Counted from the first letter of the stretch, positions 9,950-19,035 are shown. The stretch: DNA of 64,000 nucleotides from Plantactinospora sp. BC1 (GCF_003030345.1 NZ_CP028158.1:5766001-5830000), one strand, 5' to 3'. Numbers and translations: made by a program. Notes: generated by a model not told the origin, from the letters alone.

Positions 9950-10022
9950 TAGCCCCGACCGGATTCGAACCGGCGCTACCGCCTTGAGAGGGCGGCGTCC
10001 TAGGCCGCTAGACGACGGGGCC
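9950..10022 (-). tRNA. tRNA-Glu (anticodon CTC)
   Basis: A 73-nt cloverleaf on the minus strand. The acceptor stem is GGCCCCG/CGGGGCT (one G-U pair), the D arm starts GTCTAG, the anticodon stem is CCGCC/GGCGG with loop CTCTCAA (anticodon CTC), and the T arm is GCCGG-TTCGAAT-CCGGT. CCA is not encoded. It decodes GAG. Confidence 0.95.
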
Positions 10023-10108
10023 AGGACTTTCCTCTTTGTTGACCTTGCGATCAACGCTGCTGAACTCTATCAGAGACCAGCTACCGTTGCCCTTTCGGGT
10101 TTCGGTGG

Positions 10109-10180
10109 CTGGGGTACCAGGACTCGAACCTAGACTAACTGAACCAGAATCAGTCGGGCTGCCAATTACCCCATACCCCA
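10109..10180 (-). tRNA. tRNA-Gln (anticodon CTG)
   Basis: A 72-nt cloverleaf beginning TGGGGTA and ending TACCCCAG. The anticodon stem ACTGA/TCAGT carries loop TTCTGGT (anticodon CTG). The three bases after the discriminator (10108-10106) read CCA on the minus strand, so the 3' end is encoded. It lies 86 bp upstream of tRNA-Glu on the same strand, probably one transcript. Confidence 0.95.
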
Positions 10181-10283
10181 TCGGTGCTCGTCGCACCGAA
10201 AGCGAACTTTACCGGACCCGGTGGTGGAGACCAAATCGGGTCGGTACCGGGCGACGGCGTGCCGCCGTCGCCCGCACCGGACC

Positions 10284-11087
10284 TCAGTCGAGGGTCACCA
10301 CCGGGTTCGACAGTTCGCCGATACCGCCGATGCGGACCGTGACGGTATCCCCGTCCACGATCGGACTAACCCCCGCCGGAGTGCCGGTCAGCACCACGTC
10401 GCCCGGGAGCAGCGTCATCACGTGGGAGACGTAGGAGACCAGGGTCGCGACGTCGAAGACCATGTCCCTGGTCCGGCCGAGCTGGCGTACCTCCATCTCG
10501 TCGGCACCCCGACCCACCTCGCAGCGGACCTCGACGTCGCTGACGTCGATCCCGGTCGAGATCCACGGGCCGAGCGGGCAGAACGAGTCGAAGCCCTTGG
10601 CCCGGGTCCACTGGCCGTCCGCGCGTTGCAGGTCCCGCGCGGTGACGTCGTTGGCGCAGGTGTAGCCGAAGATGGCCTGGGCGGCGGCGGCCCGGTCGGC
10701 CCGGCGCGCCCCCGGCGGCCCGATCACCACGGCCAGCTCGGCCTCGTGCTCGACCTGCTTGGACTGGGCCGGCAACCGGATCGCGTCCCGGGGCCCGATC
10801 ACCGAGGTCGACGGCTTGAGGAAGAGCAGCGGCTCGGCCGGTACGTCGTTGCCCAGCTCGGCGGCGTGCTCGGAGTAGTTGCGTCCGACACACACCACCT
10901 TGCTCGGCAGGATGGGCGAGAGCAGCCGGACGTCCGCCAGCGCCCAGCGGGCGGTGGTGAACCGGATCTCGCCGAACGGGTGGCCCTCGATCTCGGCCAC
11001 CGTCAGGCCCTCGGGGCCGCCCTCCGGGTCACCCTCGACCACGCCGAACGACATTCCCTTTGCATGAGCGAAACGAGCGATACGCAC
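10284..11087 (-). CDS. Fumarylacetoacetate hydrolase family protein
   Basis: 267 aa. The FAH fold is shown by CVGRNYSEHAAELGN, LFLKPSTSVIGP, VEHEAELAVVIG (metal-binding acidic residues), GYTCANDVTARDLQ and GDVVLTGTPAGVSP. Family members act as acylpyruvate hydrolases, oxaloacetate decarboxylases or related C-C hydrolases; the substrate cannot be read from the sequence. The start is GTG 11087. The gene commonly sits near gltX and leuCD in actinobacteria, but no functional link is established. Confidence 0.88.
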   Translation of the reverse strand: MRIARFAHAKGMSFGVVEGDPEGGPEGLTVAEIEGHPFGEIRFTTARWALADVRLLSPILPSKVVCVGRNYSEHAAELGNDVPAEPLLFLKPSTSVIGPRDAIRLPAQSKQVEHEAELAVVIGPPGARRADRAAAAQAIFGYTCANDVTARDLQRADGQWTRAKGFDSFCPLGPWISTGIDVSDVEVRCEVGRGADEMEVRQLGRTRDMVFDVATLVSYVSHVMTLLPGDVVLTGTPAGVSPIVDGDTVTVRIGGIGELSNPVVTLD

Positions 11088-11255
11088 GCCGCCAATCTAT
11101 CCCCACCAGGAGCCGTCCCCACCGGGAGCCGGCGCCGATGGCGCGCGGCGGGGCGGCACCATACCGCAGCGGGCCGGCCGACGACGGGGGTTCGATCCTT
11201 CCCCGCCGGCCGGCCACCCGTCCGGCTTAGCGTCTGGGCGGGAGGAGACTTCGTG

Positions 11256-13004
11256 ATGCCTGCATCGATCCGACTACGTGCGGTGGGGGCGGTGATCGCG
11301 GGTTACCTGCTGGTCGCCACCGCGCCCGGCGCCCCCGCCCAGGCGGCCGGCGCCCCCGCGCCGACCAGTCCGCTGATCACCGTCGCGATGGCCACGTCCG
11401 GCGATCCGGCGCCCCGCTACGAGATCCGGGTACGCAACGGTACCGACGGCATGGTCAAGACGACGGTCCGGCAGGAACTGCCGCCGGGCGCCACCCCGTC
11501 CCTGATCAGCCAGGGCGGCACGGCCAGCGCCCCCGGCACCCTGCCGGGGCAGCTCGGTACCGAGGTGATCTGGCAGGTCCAGCTCGGCGGCCGCAGCACC
11601 GCGCTGCTCAGCACCACCCTGGTACCGCCGGCGCGCGGGGCCGACGTCACCGCCCCGGCCTGCGCCTTCGTCGCGGGCGGCAACATGCCGTACGACTGCG
11701 CGACCGCGACCTGGAACCGGACACGGGCGGCCGCCGCCGGCCCCGGCCCGGACGACGCGGCACAGGCTCAGGGGGACGCCGCCCCACCGTGGTGGCGCCG
11801 GGGCACCCTGCTGGGTACCGCCCTCGCGGCGCTGGCGCTGCTCGCCTCGGCCGGCGGCGCGCTCTGGTGGCGGCGACTGCGTCGACGGCGCGCCGCCGGC
11901 CAGGTCAACAGCACGCCGGTGGCCGGAGCGGACCGGCGGGCCGCCAAACGGGCCGCAAAGCGCGAGGCGGCGGAGCGGCAGGCCGCCGCTGCGGACCGGC
12001 GGATTCGTCGTTCCGGCAACCCGATCGCCCGGGCCCGGGCACGGGTACGCGGAGACCACAAGATCCCGGTGCCGGAGAGCGTACGGCTGGCCACCGGCCA
12101 CCCCCGGATCGGCGGCGCGGCGGAGCGGGCGGCGGCCGGGGAGCTCGGTGCGCCGAGTGGGGATCTCGGTGCGGTCGCCCACCGGACCGGAGACGAGGGC
12201 GCGGGCGTGACCACCGGCGGCGGGCTGCTCCGGGACGGCGGGCTGGCCGGGCCGGCCGGAGCGGAGGCTGACGAACCCGGTGGTCTGGTCGGGATCGCCG
12301 GCGGCGCCCGTTACGTCGGCCGGGCACCGGTAGCGCCCCGCACGCCCGCGCCGATCGACGCCGAGGAGCCGGTCGAGGAGCCCGTACCGGAGCCGCCGGA
12401 GCCGACCGCCGAGGAGCTCGCCCCGGTGGTCGGACGGGCCCGCCCCGCACCGCACCCGGCCGCCACCTACCGGCCGCCGCGACGGCGGGCCAGGCCGCCC
12501 GCGTGGGTGGCCGTCGGCTCGGCCGCCCTGCTCGCGGTGGCCCTGGCCGCGCTCACCGCGTGGACCGGATCGAGTCGGGTGAGCGCGATCAACGCCAACC
12601 GCCAGCCGTCCAGCGGGGCGTGGGTGGGCAGGACCGTGGCCGGGCCGGTCGGTACGAGCCTGCGGGAGAGCGCCTTCGAGTTCACCGTCTACCGGCTGGT
12701 CTGCCCGCCGGCACCCGGCGGCTGCCAGGCGATCCTCGGGGTACGCAACCTGACCGACAAGAGCCAGCAGTGGCACGGCACGCTGCAACGGGCGTACCTG
12801 CCCAGCGGGGACTGGGTCGGCGCCGACGTACCCGCGACCCAGGTCGCCAACGCCGGGAAGGATCCCTTCGCCGAACCGGTACCCGCCGGTCGACGCATGA
12901 TCATGCCGCTGGTCTTCGCCTCGACCGGTGCGGTCGAACCGACCCGGATCGAGCTGCGCAGCGCCGTCTTCTCCGCCGGGGTCAGCGTCGACGTGCCGCA
13001 CTGA
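11256..13004 (+). CDS. Membrane-anchored hypothetical protein with exported N-terminal domain
   Basis: I do not recognise a named family. The 582-residue product has a signal-like N terminus ending APAQAAG, an extracytoplasmic beta-rich domain (about 30-150, including YEIRVRNGTDGMVKTTVRQELPPGA, like DUF11-type conserved-repeat domains), and a transmembrane helix near residue 190 (LLGTALAALALLASAGGALWW). An Arg/Ala-rich charged linker and acidic Pro/Glu stretch follow, then a second helix near 430 (WVAVGSAALLAVALAAL) and a C-terminal beta domain containing a short Cys pair (VCPPAPGGC). ATG 11256 has GGAGGAG eight bases upstream. It is probably a cell-envelope protein. Confidence 0.7.
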   Translation: MPASIRLRAVGAVIAGYLLVATAPGAPAQAAGAPAPTSPLITVAMATSGDPAPRYEIRVRNGTDGMVKTTVRQELPPGATPSLISQGGTASAPGTLPGQLGTEVIWQVQLGGRSTALLSTTLVPPARGADVTAPACAFVAGGNMPYDCATATWNRTRAAAAGPGPDDAAQAQGDAAPPWWRRGTLLGTALAALALLASAGGALWWRRLRRRRAAGQVNSTPVAGADRRAAKRAAKREAAERQAAAADRRIRRSGNPIARARARVRGDHKIPVPESVRLATGHPRIGGAAERAAAGELGAPSGDLGAVAHRTGDEGAGVTTGGGLLRDGGLAGPAGAEADEPGGLVGIAGGARYVGRAPVAPRTPAPIDAEEPVEEPVPEPPEPTAEELAPVVGRARPAPHPAATYRPPRRRARPPAWVAVGSAALLAVALAALTAWTGSSRVSAINANRQPSSGAWVGRTVAGPVGTSLRESAFEFTVYRLVCPPAPGGCQAILGVRNLTDKSQQWHGTLQRAYLPSGDWVGADVPATQVANAGKDPFAEPVPAGRRMIMPLVFASTGAVEPTRIELRSAVFSAGVSVDVPH

Positions 13005-13038
13005 CCAGCGGCATCCCGCCCCGCCGTACCCTGGAGCG

Positions 13039-13920
13039 GTGACCGCCGCTCTCGCCCGTACCGTCGTGCTCGACGCGGCGGACTGGCGTGCCCGGCGGGC
13101 GGCCCACGAGCGGCGGGTGGACGAGTGGCTGGCGCCGCACCTGGCCCGGCGCGGCAGCGGCACCCGTCATCCGGTGGAGGACTTCCTCTTCACCTACTAC
13201 TCGCACCGGCCGGCGCAGCTGCGCCGCTGGCATCCCGGCGCCGGTGTGCTGCTCCGGGACGCCGACCCGGCCGAGTTCGGTCGGGACTACCGGGTCGAGG
13301 ACGACGGCCTCACCCTGGACACCGAGGCGGTACGCGGGCGCCGGGGCGACTCCGTCGACTGGATCCGCACCCTGCTGACCCGGACCGCCGGCCGGCCCGG
13401 CCAGTTCGGCTGCTTCGGGATGCACGAGTGGGCCATGGTCTACCGGCAGACCCAGGCGGAGGTGCGGCACAACGCCTGGCCGCTGCGGCTCTCGCCCGAG
13501 CAGACCGCCCGGGTGGTGGAGGCCAACCGGATCCGGTGCAGCCACTTCGACGCGTACCGGTTCTTCACCGCGCCGGCCCGGCCGCTGAACCTGCTCGCCC
13601 CGAGCCGCGAGACGCAGGCCGACAACGAGCAGCCGGGCTGCCTGCACGCCAACATGGATCTCTACAAGTGGGCGTACAAGCTCTCCCCGCTGGTGCCGGG
13701 CGAACTGGTCGCCGACGCGTTCGCGCTGGCCCGGGAGATCCGCGCCCTGGACATGCGGGCCAGCCCGTACGACCTGGCCGCGCTCGGCTATCCGCCGGTC
13801 CGGGTGGAGACGCCCGAGGGCCGGGCCGAGTACGCCGCCGCCCAGCGCGGTTTCGCCGAGCGGGCCGCCGCGCTCCGGGCCCGGCTGCTCGCCGCGCTGA
13901 CGCCGGCCGGGATCGACTGA
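13039..13920 (+). CDS. Conserved actinobacterial protein (often labelled 3-methyladenine DNA glycosylase)
   Basis: 293 aa starting at GTG 13039. Conserved-looking segments are HPVEDFLFTYYSHRPAQLRRWHPG, FGCFGMHEWAMVYRQ, and RCSHFDAYRFFT followed by QPGCLHANMDLYKWAYKLSP. Homologues are commonly annotated as 3-methyladenine DNA glycosylases, but I see no helix-hairpin-helix motif or other glycosylase signature, so the enzymatic label is doubtful. The repeated Cys/His residues could bind a metal. It stands alone, 34 bp after the preceding gene. Confidence 0.72.
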   Translation: MTAALARTVVLDAADWRARRAAHERRVDEWLAPHLARRGSGTRHPVEDFLFTYYSHRPAQLRRWHPGAGVLLRDADPAEFGRDYRVEDDGLTLDTEAVRGRRGDSVDWIRTLLTRTAGRPGQFGCFGMHEWAMVYRQTQAEVRHNAWPLRLSPEQTARVVEANRIRCSHFDAYRFFTAPARPLNLLAPSRETQADNEQPGCLHANMDLYKWAYKLSPLVPGELVADAFALAREIRALDMRASPYDLAALGYPPVRVETPEGRAEYAAAQRGFAERAAALRARLLAALTPAGID

Positions 13921-13947
13921 GGGCGGCCCGGATCGTGCCGCCCGGGG

Positions 13948-14706
13948 TCAGATGATCCCGCCGTTGGCCCGCAGCACCTGGCCGTTGACCCAGTGCCCGG
14001 CCGGGCTGACCAGGAAGGCCACCACCTCGGCGATGTCGTCCGGGGTACCGAGCCGCTCCAGCGGTGGCTGGGCCGCCAGCTGGGCGATCCGCTCCGGGCT
14101 GTTGGCCCCCAGGAAGAGGTCGGTGGCGGTCGGCCCGGGTGCGACGACGTTGACGGTGACGTCCCGGCCGCGCATCTCCCGGGCCAGCACCAGGGTCATC
14201 GCCTCGACCGCGCCCTTGCTGGCGGCGTAGGCGCTGTAGTTCGGGAAGGCGAGGCCGACGACCGAGGAGGAGAAGTTGACCAGCGCGCCGCCGGGGCGGA
14301 GCCGGCGTACCGCCTGCTGGTCGACGACGAAGGTGCCCCGGATGTTGGTCCGGTGCAGACTGTCCAGGTCGGCCAGGTCGAGTTCGGCGAGCGGGGCGAG
14401 CGGCATCCGGGCGGCCACGTGCACGACCACGTCGATGCCGCCGAAGGTCCGCTCGGCGGTGTCGAAGAGTTCGGCGACGGCGTGCTCGTCGGCCACGTCG
14501 GCCCGTACGGCGATCGCCCGGCCGCCGACCGTCTCGACCTCCTTGACCGCGGCCTCGGCCTCGACCTGGTTGCCGGCGTAGCCGACCACGACGGCGAAGC
14601 CGTCGGCGGCGAGCCGGGTGACGACCCGGCGGCCGATGCCGCGTGAGCCGCCGGTGACGACGGCGGTACGAACGTTCGGGGTGGCGGGGGCGGACGGGGT
14701 GGACAC
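13948..14706 (-). CDS. SDR-family oxidoreductase
   Basis: 252 aa, a classical short-chain dehydrogenase/reductase. It has the nucleotide-binding TGGSRGIG near residue 18, a catalytic Ser in NFSSSVVGL, and the Tyr-Lys pair in YSAYAASKGAVEA. Its closest styles are 3-ketoacyl-ACP-reductase-like SDRs; the substrate is unknown. GTG 14706 has AAGGAG seven bases upstream. It lies 108 bp downstream of a TetR gene on the same strand, which probably regulates it. Confidence 0.88.
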   Translation of the reverse strand: MSTPSAPATPNVRTAVVTGGSRGIGRRVVTRLAADGFAVVVGYAGNQVEAEAAVKEVETVGGRAIAVRADVADEHAVAELFDTAERTFGGIDVVVHVAARMPLAPLAELDLADLDSLHRTNIRGTFVVDQQAVRRLRPGGALVNFSSSVVGLAFPNYSAYAASKGAVEAMTLVLAREMRGRDVTVNVVAPGPTATDLFLGANSPERIAQLAAQPPLERLGTPDDIAEVVAFLVSPAGHWVNGQVLRANGGII

Positions 14707-14814
14707 AGGAGTTCTCCTTGCTGTTCCGTAGCTGTTCGTGCGGTTTCGGGGTGCGGGGTGGCGCCGGTCGCGGCGCCCGGGTGCTGCCCGCGCTGTCGCT
14801 GCCCGCCGGTCGGG

Positions 14815-15531
14815 TCAGCCGGTGACGGGCCGGTCGGCGAGTCGGGTCAGCCACTCCAGCAGCAGGCCGGTCTCGGCCGCCGAGAGCGGACTGTCCGGCA
14901 GCGTCGGCAGCAGCGCGCCGAGGTTCGCGGCGGCCACCGCCACCTCGCCGCCCGGTTCGGCGGTGCGCTCCCGACCGGCGGAGGGATCCGGGGTGACGAT
15001 GGCCGTGACGACCGCCTCGCGTACCCGGGCCGACACCTGGGCGGCGTCGGTGTAGATGGTCGGGCGGGTGATCAGCAGCAGTGCGACCCCCACGGTCGCC
15101 GGCATCACCATCTGGGCGGCGAGCTGCGGACTGATCCGGAGCCGGCCGGCCGCGGCGCAGCGTTCGAGGACGCCGAGCAGGAGTTGGTGCGCCTCGGTCG
15201 CGGCGGCCGGCGGGGTGGAGAGTCCGGGTGAGTACATCAGGCGGTAGAAGTTCGGGTTCTCCAGCGCGAACGAGACGTGGTTGTCCCAGCCGTTGCGCAG
15301 GTCCCGGACCGGGTCGTCCGACGGGACGGCGGCCCGCTTGTCGGAGAGGTACTGCTCGTAGCCGTAGTCGACCACGGCGGCGAGCAGCCCCTCCTTGTCA
15401 CCGAACTGGCGGTAGAGCACCGGCGCGCCCACCCCGGCGGCCTCGCAGACCGCCCGGGTCAGCAGGTCCGCCTCCGGGGAGCGGGCCAGCAGGTCGGCCG
15501 CAGCCCGCAGAATCCGCGTTCTCGTATCCAC
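14815..15531 (-). CDS. TetR-family transcriptional regulator
   Basis: 238 aa. The N-terminal helix-turn-helix reads TRTRILRAAADLLARS ... AVCEAAGVGAPVLYRQFGDKEGLLAAVVDYG, diagnostic of TetR. The C-terminal ligand domain is unassigned. It starts at GTG 15531. Two GTAA-N-TTAC-like palindromes lie immediately upstream (15532-15591), consistent with autorepression and control of the downstream SDR gene and possibly the divergent aminotransferase. Confidence 0.88.
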   Translation of the reverse strand: MDTRTRILRAAADLLARSPEADLLTRAVCEAAGVGAPVLYRQFGDKEGLLAAVVDYGYEQYLSDKRAAVPSDDPVRDLRNGWDNHVSFALENPNFYRLMYSPGLSTPPAAATEAHQLLLGVLERCAAAGRLRISPQLAAQMVMPATVGVALLLITRPTIYTDAAQVSARVREAVVTAIVTPDPSAGRERTAEPGGEVAVAAANLGALLPTLPDSPLSAAETGLLLEWLTRLADRPVTG

Positions 15532-15591
15532 GTAAGCGACGATAACACCGGAGGGGTACCACCGCTACCTCCGAGATGTAATCGTCGTTAC
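15532..15591. promoter_or_regulatory. Pair of candidate TetR operators
   Basis: The palindrome GTAATCGTCGTTAC (15578-15591) and a related copy GTAAGCGACGATAAC (15532-15546) lie 31 bp apart between the TetR start and the divergent aminotransferase. They are near-inverted repeats of each other. The region is AT-richer than its surroundings and would hold both divergent promoters. Confidence 0.45.
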
Positions 15592-15624
15592 GGGCGCCCG
15601 GTCCGGCCGTACTACGCTGGTCGA

Positions 15625-16662
15625 GTGGATCTAGCCGAGGCGCGACAGTTGTGGAAACCGGAGCCGGGCTGGCTGAACACCGCCAGCTACGGGCTACCGC
15701 CGGAGCCGGCCTGGGAGGCGCTCCAGGCCGCCCTCGCCGACTGGCGCACCGGGCGTACCTCCTGGGAGGGGTGGGACGAGTCCACCGCCCGGTCCCGGGC
15801 CGCCTTCGCCCAGCTGGTCGGCGTACCGGTCTCGGACGTGACCGTCGGGGCGACCGTCTCCCAACTGCTCGCCCCGGTCGGTGCCGCGCTGCCCGCCGGA
15901 GCCACCGTGCTGGTGCCCGAGGTGGAGTTCACCTCCAACCTCTTCCCCTGGCTGGTCCAGGCCGAGCGCGGGGTACGGGTCCGCACCGTGCCGGTCGACC
16001 GGCTCGCCGAGGCGGTCGACGCCGACACCGACCTCGTCGCGTTCAGCCTGGTCCAGTCGGCGGACGGCACCGTCGCCCGGTACGACGAGATCCTGGCCGC
16101 CGCCGAGGCGCACGACGCGCTGGTGGTGGTCGACGCCACCCAGGGCTGCGGCTGGCTGCCCTTCGACGCCGGCCGGGCGGACGTGGTCGCCGTCGGCGCG
16201 TACAAGTGGCTGATGGCGCCGCGCGGGGCGGCGTTCGGCTATCTGGCGCCCCGGATCCGGGACCGGATCACCCCGCTCGCCGCCAACTGGTACGCCGGCT
16301 CCGACCCGCACGCCTCCTACTACGGGCCGCCGCTGCGGCTGGCCGACGACGCCCGCCGGTTCGACCTCTCCCCCGCCTGGTTCTGCTTCGTCGGCGCGGC
16401 CCCGGCCCTGGAACTCCTCGTCGAGGTGGGACCGCCGGCGATCCGGGAGCACAACGTCGGGTTGGCCAACCGGTTCCTGGCCGGGCTCGGCCAGCCGCCC
16501 CGGGACAGCGCGATCGTCACCGTGGACGTGCCCGGTGCGGCGGAGAAGCTGGCGGCGGCGGGTGTCCGGGCGGCGGTCCGGGCCGGCCGGGTACGCGCCT
16601 CGTTCCACCTCTACTCCAGCGACCACGACGTCGACCTGGCCCTGGCCGCCCTGACCTCCTGA
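15625..16662 (+). CDS. Class V aminotransferase (PLP-dependent)
   Basis: 345 aa of the cysteine-desulfurase/isopenicillin-N-epimerase-like fold. The PLP lysine is in AVGAYKWLMAPRG, preceded by VVVDATQGCGWLPFDA (Asp/Gln that contact PLP). The N-terminal WLNTASYGLPPEPAWEAL is typical of the group. GTG 15625 is chosen because homology begins at DLAEARQLWKPEPGWLN. Amino donor and acceptor cannot be inferred. It is divergent from the TetR gene across shared operator-like palindromes. Confidence 0.85.
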   Translation: MDLAEARQLWKPEPGWLNTASYGLPPEPAWEALQAALADWRTGRTSWEGWDESTARSRAAFAQLVGVPVSDVTVGATVSQLLAPVGAALPAGATVLVPEVEFTSNLFPWLVQAERGVRVRTVPVDRLAEAVDADTDLVAFSLVQSADGTVARYDEILAAAEAHDALVVVDATQGCGWLPFDAGRADVVAVGAYKWLMAPRGAAFGYLAPRIRDRITPLAANWYAGSDPHASYYGPPLRLADDARRFDLSPAWFCFVGAAPALELLVEVGPPAIREHNVGLANRFLAGLGQPPRDSAIVTVDVPGAAEKLAAAGVRAAVRAGRVRASFHLYSSDHDVDLALAALTS

Positions 16663-16676
16663 CCGCCCCCGCGACG

Positions 16677-17099
16677 TCAGTCCACGTCGCGGCGGCGCGT
16701 CTGCTTGAGCTGGCTGCGGCGCTTCTTCTCGGCGAGCCGGCGCTCCTTGGCGCCGCGACTCGGTTTGGTGGGCCGCCTCGGCGGCGGTGGCGGCGCGACC
16801 GCGTCCGCCAGCAGCGCGGCGAGCCGGGCCAGCGCGGCCTCCCGGTTGCGGAGCTGGGCCCGGTGCTCCGACGCCGAGATCGTCAGTACCCCGTCGACGA
16901 GCCGCCCGCCCAGCCGGTCCAGCGCCCGGGCCCTGAGCCGCTCCGGCAGCGCCGTCGAGTTCGCCACGTCGAAGGAGAGTTCCGCCCGGGAGTCGGTGGT
17001 GTTCACGCCCTGTCCGCCCGGGCCGCTGGACCGGGAGAACCGCCAGTTCAGTTCCGCCTCCGGGATGACGAGACCCGGTCGGATGGTCAGGGGTGCCAT
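16677..17099 (-). CDS. arfB: Peptidyl-tRNA hydrolase ArfB (ribosome rescue)
   Basis: 140 aa. The catalytic release-factor loop SGPGGQGVNTTDSRAEL contains the GGQ tripeptide that hydrolyses peptidyl-tRNA on stalled ribosomes. It lacks the codon-recognition domains of RF1/RF2 and ends in a basic tail (KERRLAEKKRRSQLKQTRRR) that in ArfB inserts into the empty mRNA channel. It starts at ATG 17099, 17 bp after the S1C protease gene on the same strand, so it may be the last gene of the moxR operon. Confidence 0.93.
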   Translation of the reverse strand: MAPLTIRPGLVIPEAELNWRFSRSSGPGGQGVNTTDSRAELSFDVANSTALPERLRARALDRLGGRLVDGVLTISASEHRAQLRNREAALARLAALLADAVAPPPPPRRPTKPSRGAKERRLAEKKRRSQLKQTRRRDVD

Positions 17100-17116
17100 G
17101 GCGTCAACCGTACGGC

Positions 17117-17989
17117 TCAGCCGCCCTTGCCGATGATGGTGTCCGCCGTCTGCTGCACCTGCTCGATCGGGATGGCGAAACCGATCCCGATCGACCCGCT
17201 GCCGTCGATGGTGGCGATCGCGGTGTTCACCCCCACGACCTCGCCCCGGGCGTTGACCAGCGGACCACCCGAGTTGCCCGGATTGATGGAGGCGTCGGTC
17301 TGCACCGCGCTGTGCCGGTTGTCGCCGAGCTTCACCTGACGGTCCAGCGCGCTGACGATGCCGGCGGTCACCGTGCCGGCGAGCCCCAGCGGCGAGCCGA
17401 CCGCGAGGACCGGCTCGCCGACCCGGGTGGCGCCGGGCTTGGCCAGCGGCAGCGCCGTCAGTCCGGCCGACGGCGGCACCCGGAGCACGGCGATGTCGCT
17501 GCTGGAGTCCCGGCCGACGAGCCGGGCCGGGAACTGCCGGCCGTCCGAGGTCTCCACCATCACCGCGCCGTCGGGCTCCCCGCCGCCGCCCCGGGCCACG
17601 ATGTGGTCGTTGGTGACGATGTGCTGTAGGTCGTCGATGGCGAACCCGGAGCCGCTGGCCGACTTGCCACCCCCGGCCACCATCACCGAGACGACGCCGG
17701 GCACCACCTGCGCGGCCGCGGCCACCAGGTCGGCCGGCAGCGCCGCCTGCGCCGCCTTGCCCGGCTGCCCCGGGGGCTCCTGGCTGGCCACCCAGCCGCC
17801 GGCCAGGCCGCCGGAGCCGATGGAGAGCGCGACCACCGCCAGCGCGGCGAGCAGCGCCCGCCGCCGCCGGGCCGCCCGCTCCGGCAGCCCCGCACCGGGT
17901 ACGCCCGGAACTGCTCGCCCGTCCGGTTCCAGTTCGGGTGAGATGAACCATGGACCGCGGGGTTCGCCGAGTCCGGTCTGCGTTGCCAT
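17117..17989 (-). CDS. Membrane-anchored S1C (HtrA-like) serine protease without a PDZ domain
   Basis: 290 aa. A cytoplasmic N terminus, one transmembrane helix (ALLAALAVVALSIGSGGLAGG) and a trypsin-like domain with the catalytic triad visible: His in IVTNDHIV, Asp in SSSDIAVLRV, Ser in NPGNSGGPL. It ends directly after the protease domain, so the PDZ domain of canonical HtrA is absent. AGGAG lies upstream of ATG 17989. It follows the moxR-DUF58-VWA genes after 86 bp on the same strand and may act on envelope proteins handled by that system. Confidence 0.9.
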   Translation of the reverse strand: MATQTGLGEPRGPWFISPELEPDGRAVPGVPGAGLPERAARRRRALLAALAVVALSIGSGGLAGGWVASQEPPGQPGKAAQAALPADLVAAAAQVVPGVVSVMVAGGGKSASGSGFAIDDLQHIVTNDHIVARGGGGEPDGAVMVETSDGRQFPARLVGRDSSSDIAVLRVPPSAGLTALPLAKPGATRVGEPVLAVGSPLGLAGTVTAGIVSALDRQVKLGDNRHSAVQTDASINPGNSGGPLVNARGEVVGVNTAIATIDGSGSIGIGFAIPIEQVQQTADTIIGKGG

Positions 17990-18075
17990 AGCTCACTCCT
18001 CGTCAGTCCGTCGTCGGATCGGGCCAGCAGGTGTGCCGGTCTCCGCCTCGGCCGGGCCGAGCGGGCCGGCGCGGT

Positions 18076-19035
18076 CTACGGCAGTCGGGAGAACCACGCC
18101 ATCGAGCCGCCCGCCGCCGCCAGGGCCAGCAGCAGCCCGATGCCGATGAACCGGGCGGAGATGTCCTGCTTCTCCGTGCGGTAGCCGACCGATGTCCCGA
18201 TGTCCTCGTACACGGCCCGCAACTCGGCACTGCTGCCCGCCTCGTGGTAGCCGCCCTTGGTCTGCTCGGCGACCGCCCGCAGGGTCTGGCCGTCCACCGG
18301 TACCCGGATCGGCCGGCCGCCCCGGGCGACATAGCCGGCGGCGGTGCCGAACGAGATGGTGTGCACCGGTACCCCCACCTGCACCGCCTCGTCGGCCGCG
18401 TCCATCGGGTCGCGTCCGGAGGTGTTCGCCCCGTCGGAGAGCAGCACGATCCGGGCCGGCGGCGGGTTCTTCGCGGCCTGGGTGTCGAAGGTCTTGATCG
18501 CCTCCAGCGAGGTGCCGATCGCCTCGCCGATCGCGGTGCCCTGCACCCCGGTGCTCCCCTCGGCGAGCCGCCTGATCCCGGAGTGCAGCACCGAACGGTC
18601 GGTGCCCGGCGGCACGAGTACCGCCGCACTGCCGGCGAAGGCGACCAGCCCGACGTTGAACTCGTCCGGCAGCGTCTCGGCGAACCGGTGCGCCGCCGAC
18701 TTCGCCGCCGCCAGCCGGTCCGGTTCGACGTCGGTGGCGAGCATCGAGGTCGAGACGTCCACCGCGACCATCACGGTGGCCCGCTCCCGGGGCACCCTGA
18801 CCTCCGCCTCCGGCCGGGCGAAGCCGACCACCAGCAGTGCCATCATGGCCAGGAACAACCCGGCCGGCAGGTGTCGGCGCCAGGACGGCCGGTCCGGCGC
18901 GACCCGGTCCAGCAGCCGCAGGTTGGTGAAGCGGACGGCGTACCGGCTGCGGCGCCGTTGCAGCACGACGTACCAGATGCCGAGCCCGAGCACGCCGAGC
19001 AGCAGCAGGAGCCGCTCCGGAGACTGCCACGTCAT
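18076..19035 (-). CDS. VWA-domain membrane protein (BatA-like)
   Basis: 319 aa with transmembrane helices at the N terminus (LLLLLGVLGLGIWYVVL and LFLAMMALLVVGFA) and at the C terminus (FIGIGLLLALAAAGG). The von Willebrand factor A domain between them has the metal-ion-dependent adhesion site DVSTSM, plus Thr and Asp further on (GTAIGEAIG, LLSDGANTSG). Its ATG overlaps the stop of the DUF58 gene (ATGA), so it is translationally coupled. Such proteins act as scaffolds with MoxR AAA+ ATPases. Confidence 0.9.
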   Translation of the reverse strand: MTWQSPERLLLLLGVLGLGIWYVVLQRRRSRYAVRFTNLRLLDRVAPDRPSWRRHLPAGLFLAMMALLVVGFARPEAEVRVPRERATVMVAVDVSTSMLATDVEPDRLAAAKSAAHRFAETLPDEFNVGLVAFAGSAAVLVPPGTDRSVLHSGIRRLAEGSTGVQGTAIGEAIGTSLEAIKTFDTQAAKNPPPARIVLLSDGANTSGRDPMDAADEAVQVGVPVHTISFGTAAGYVARGGRPIRVPVDGQTLRAVAEQTKGGYHEAGSSAELRAVYEDIGTSVGYRTEKQDISARFIGIGLLLALAAAGGSMAWFSRLP

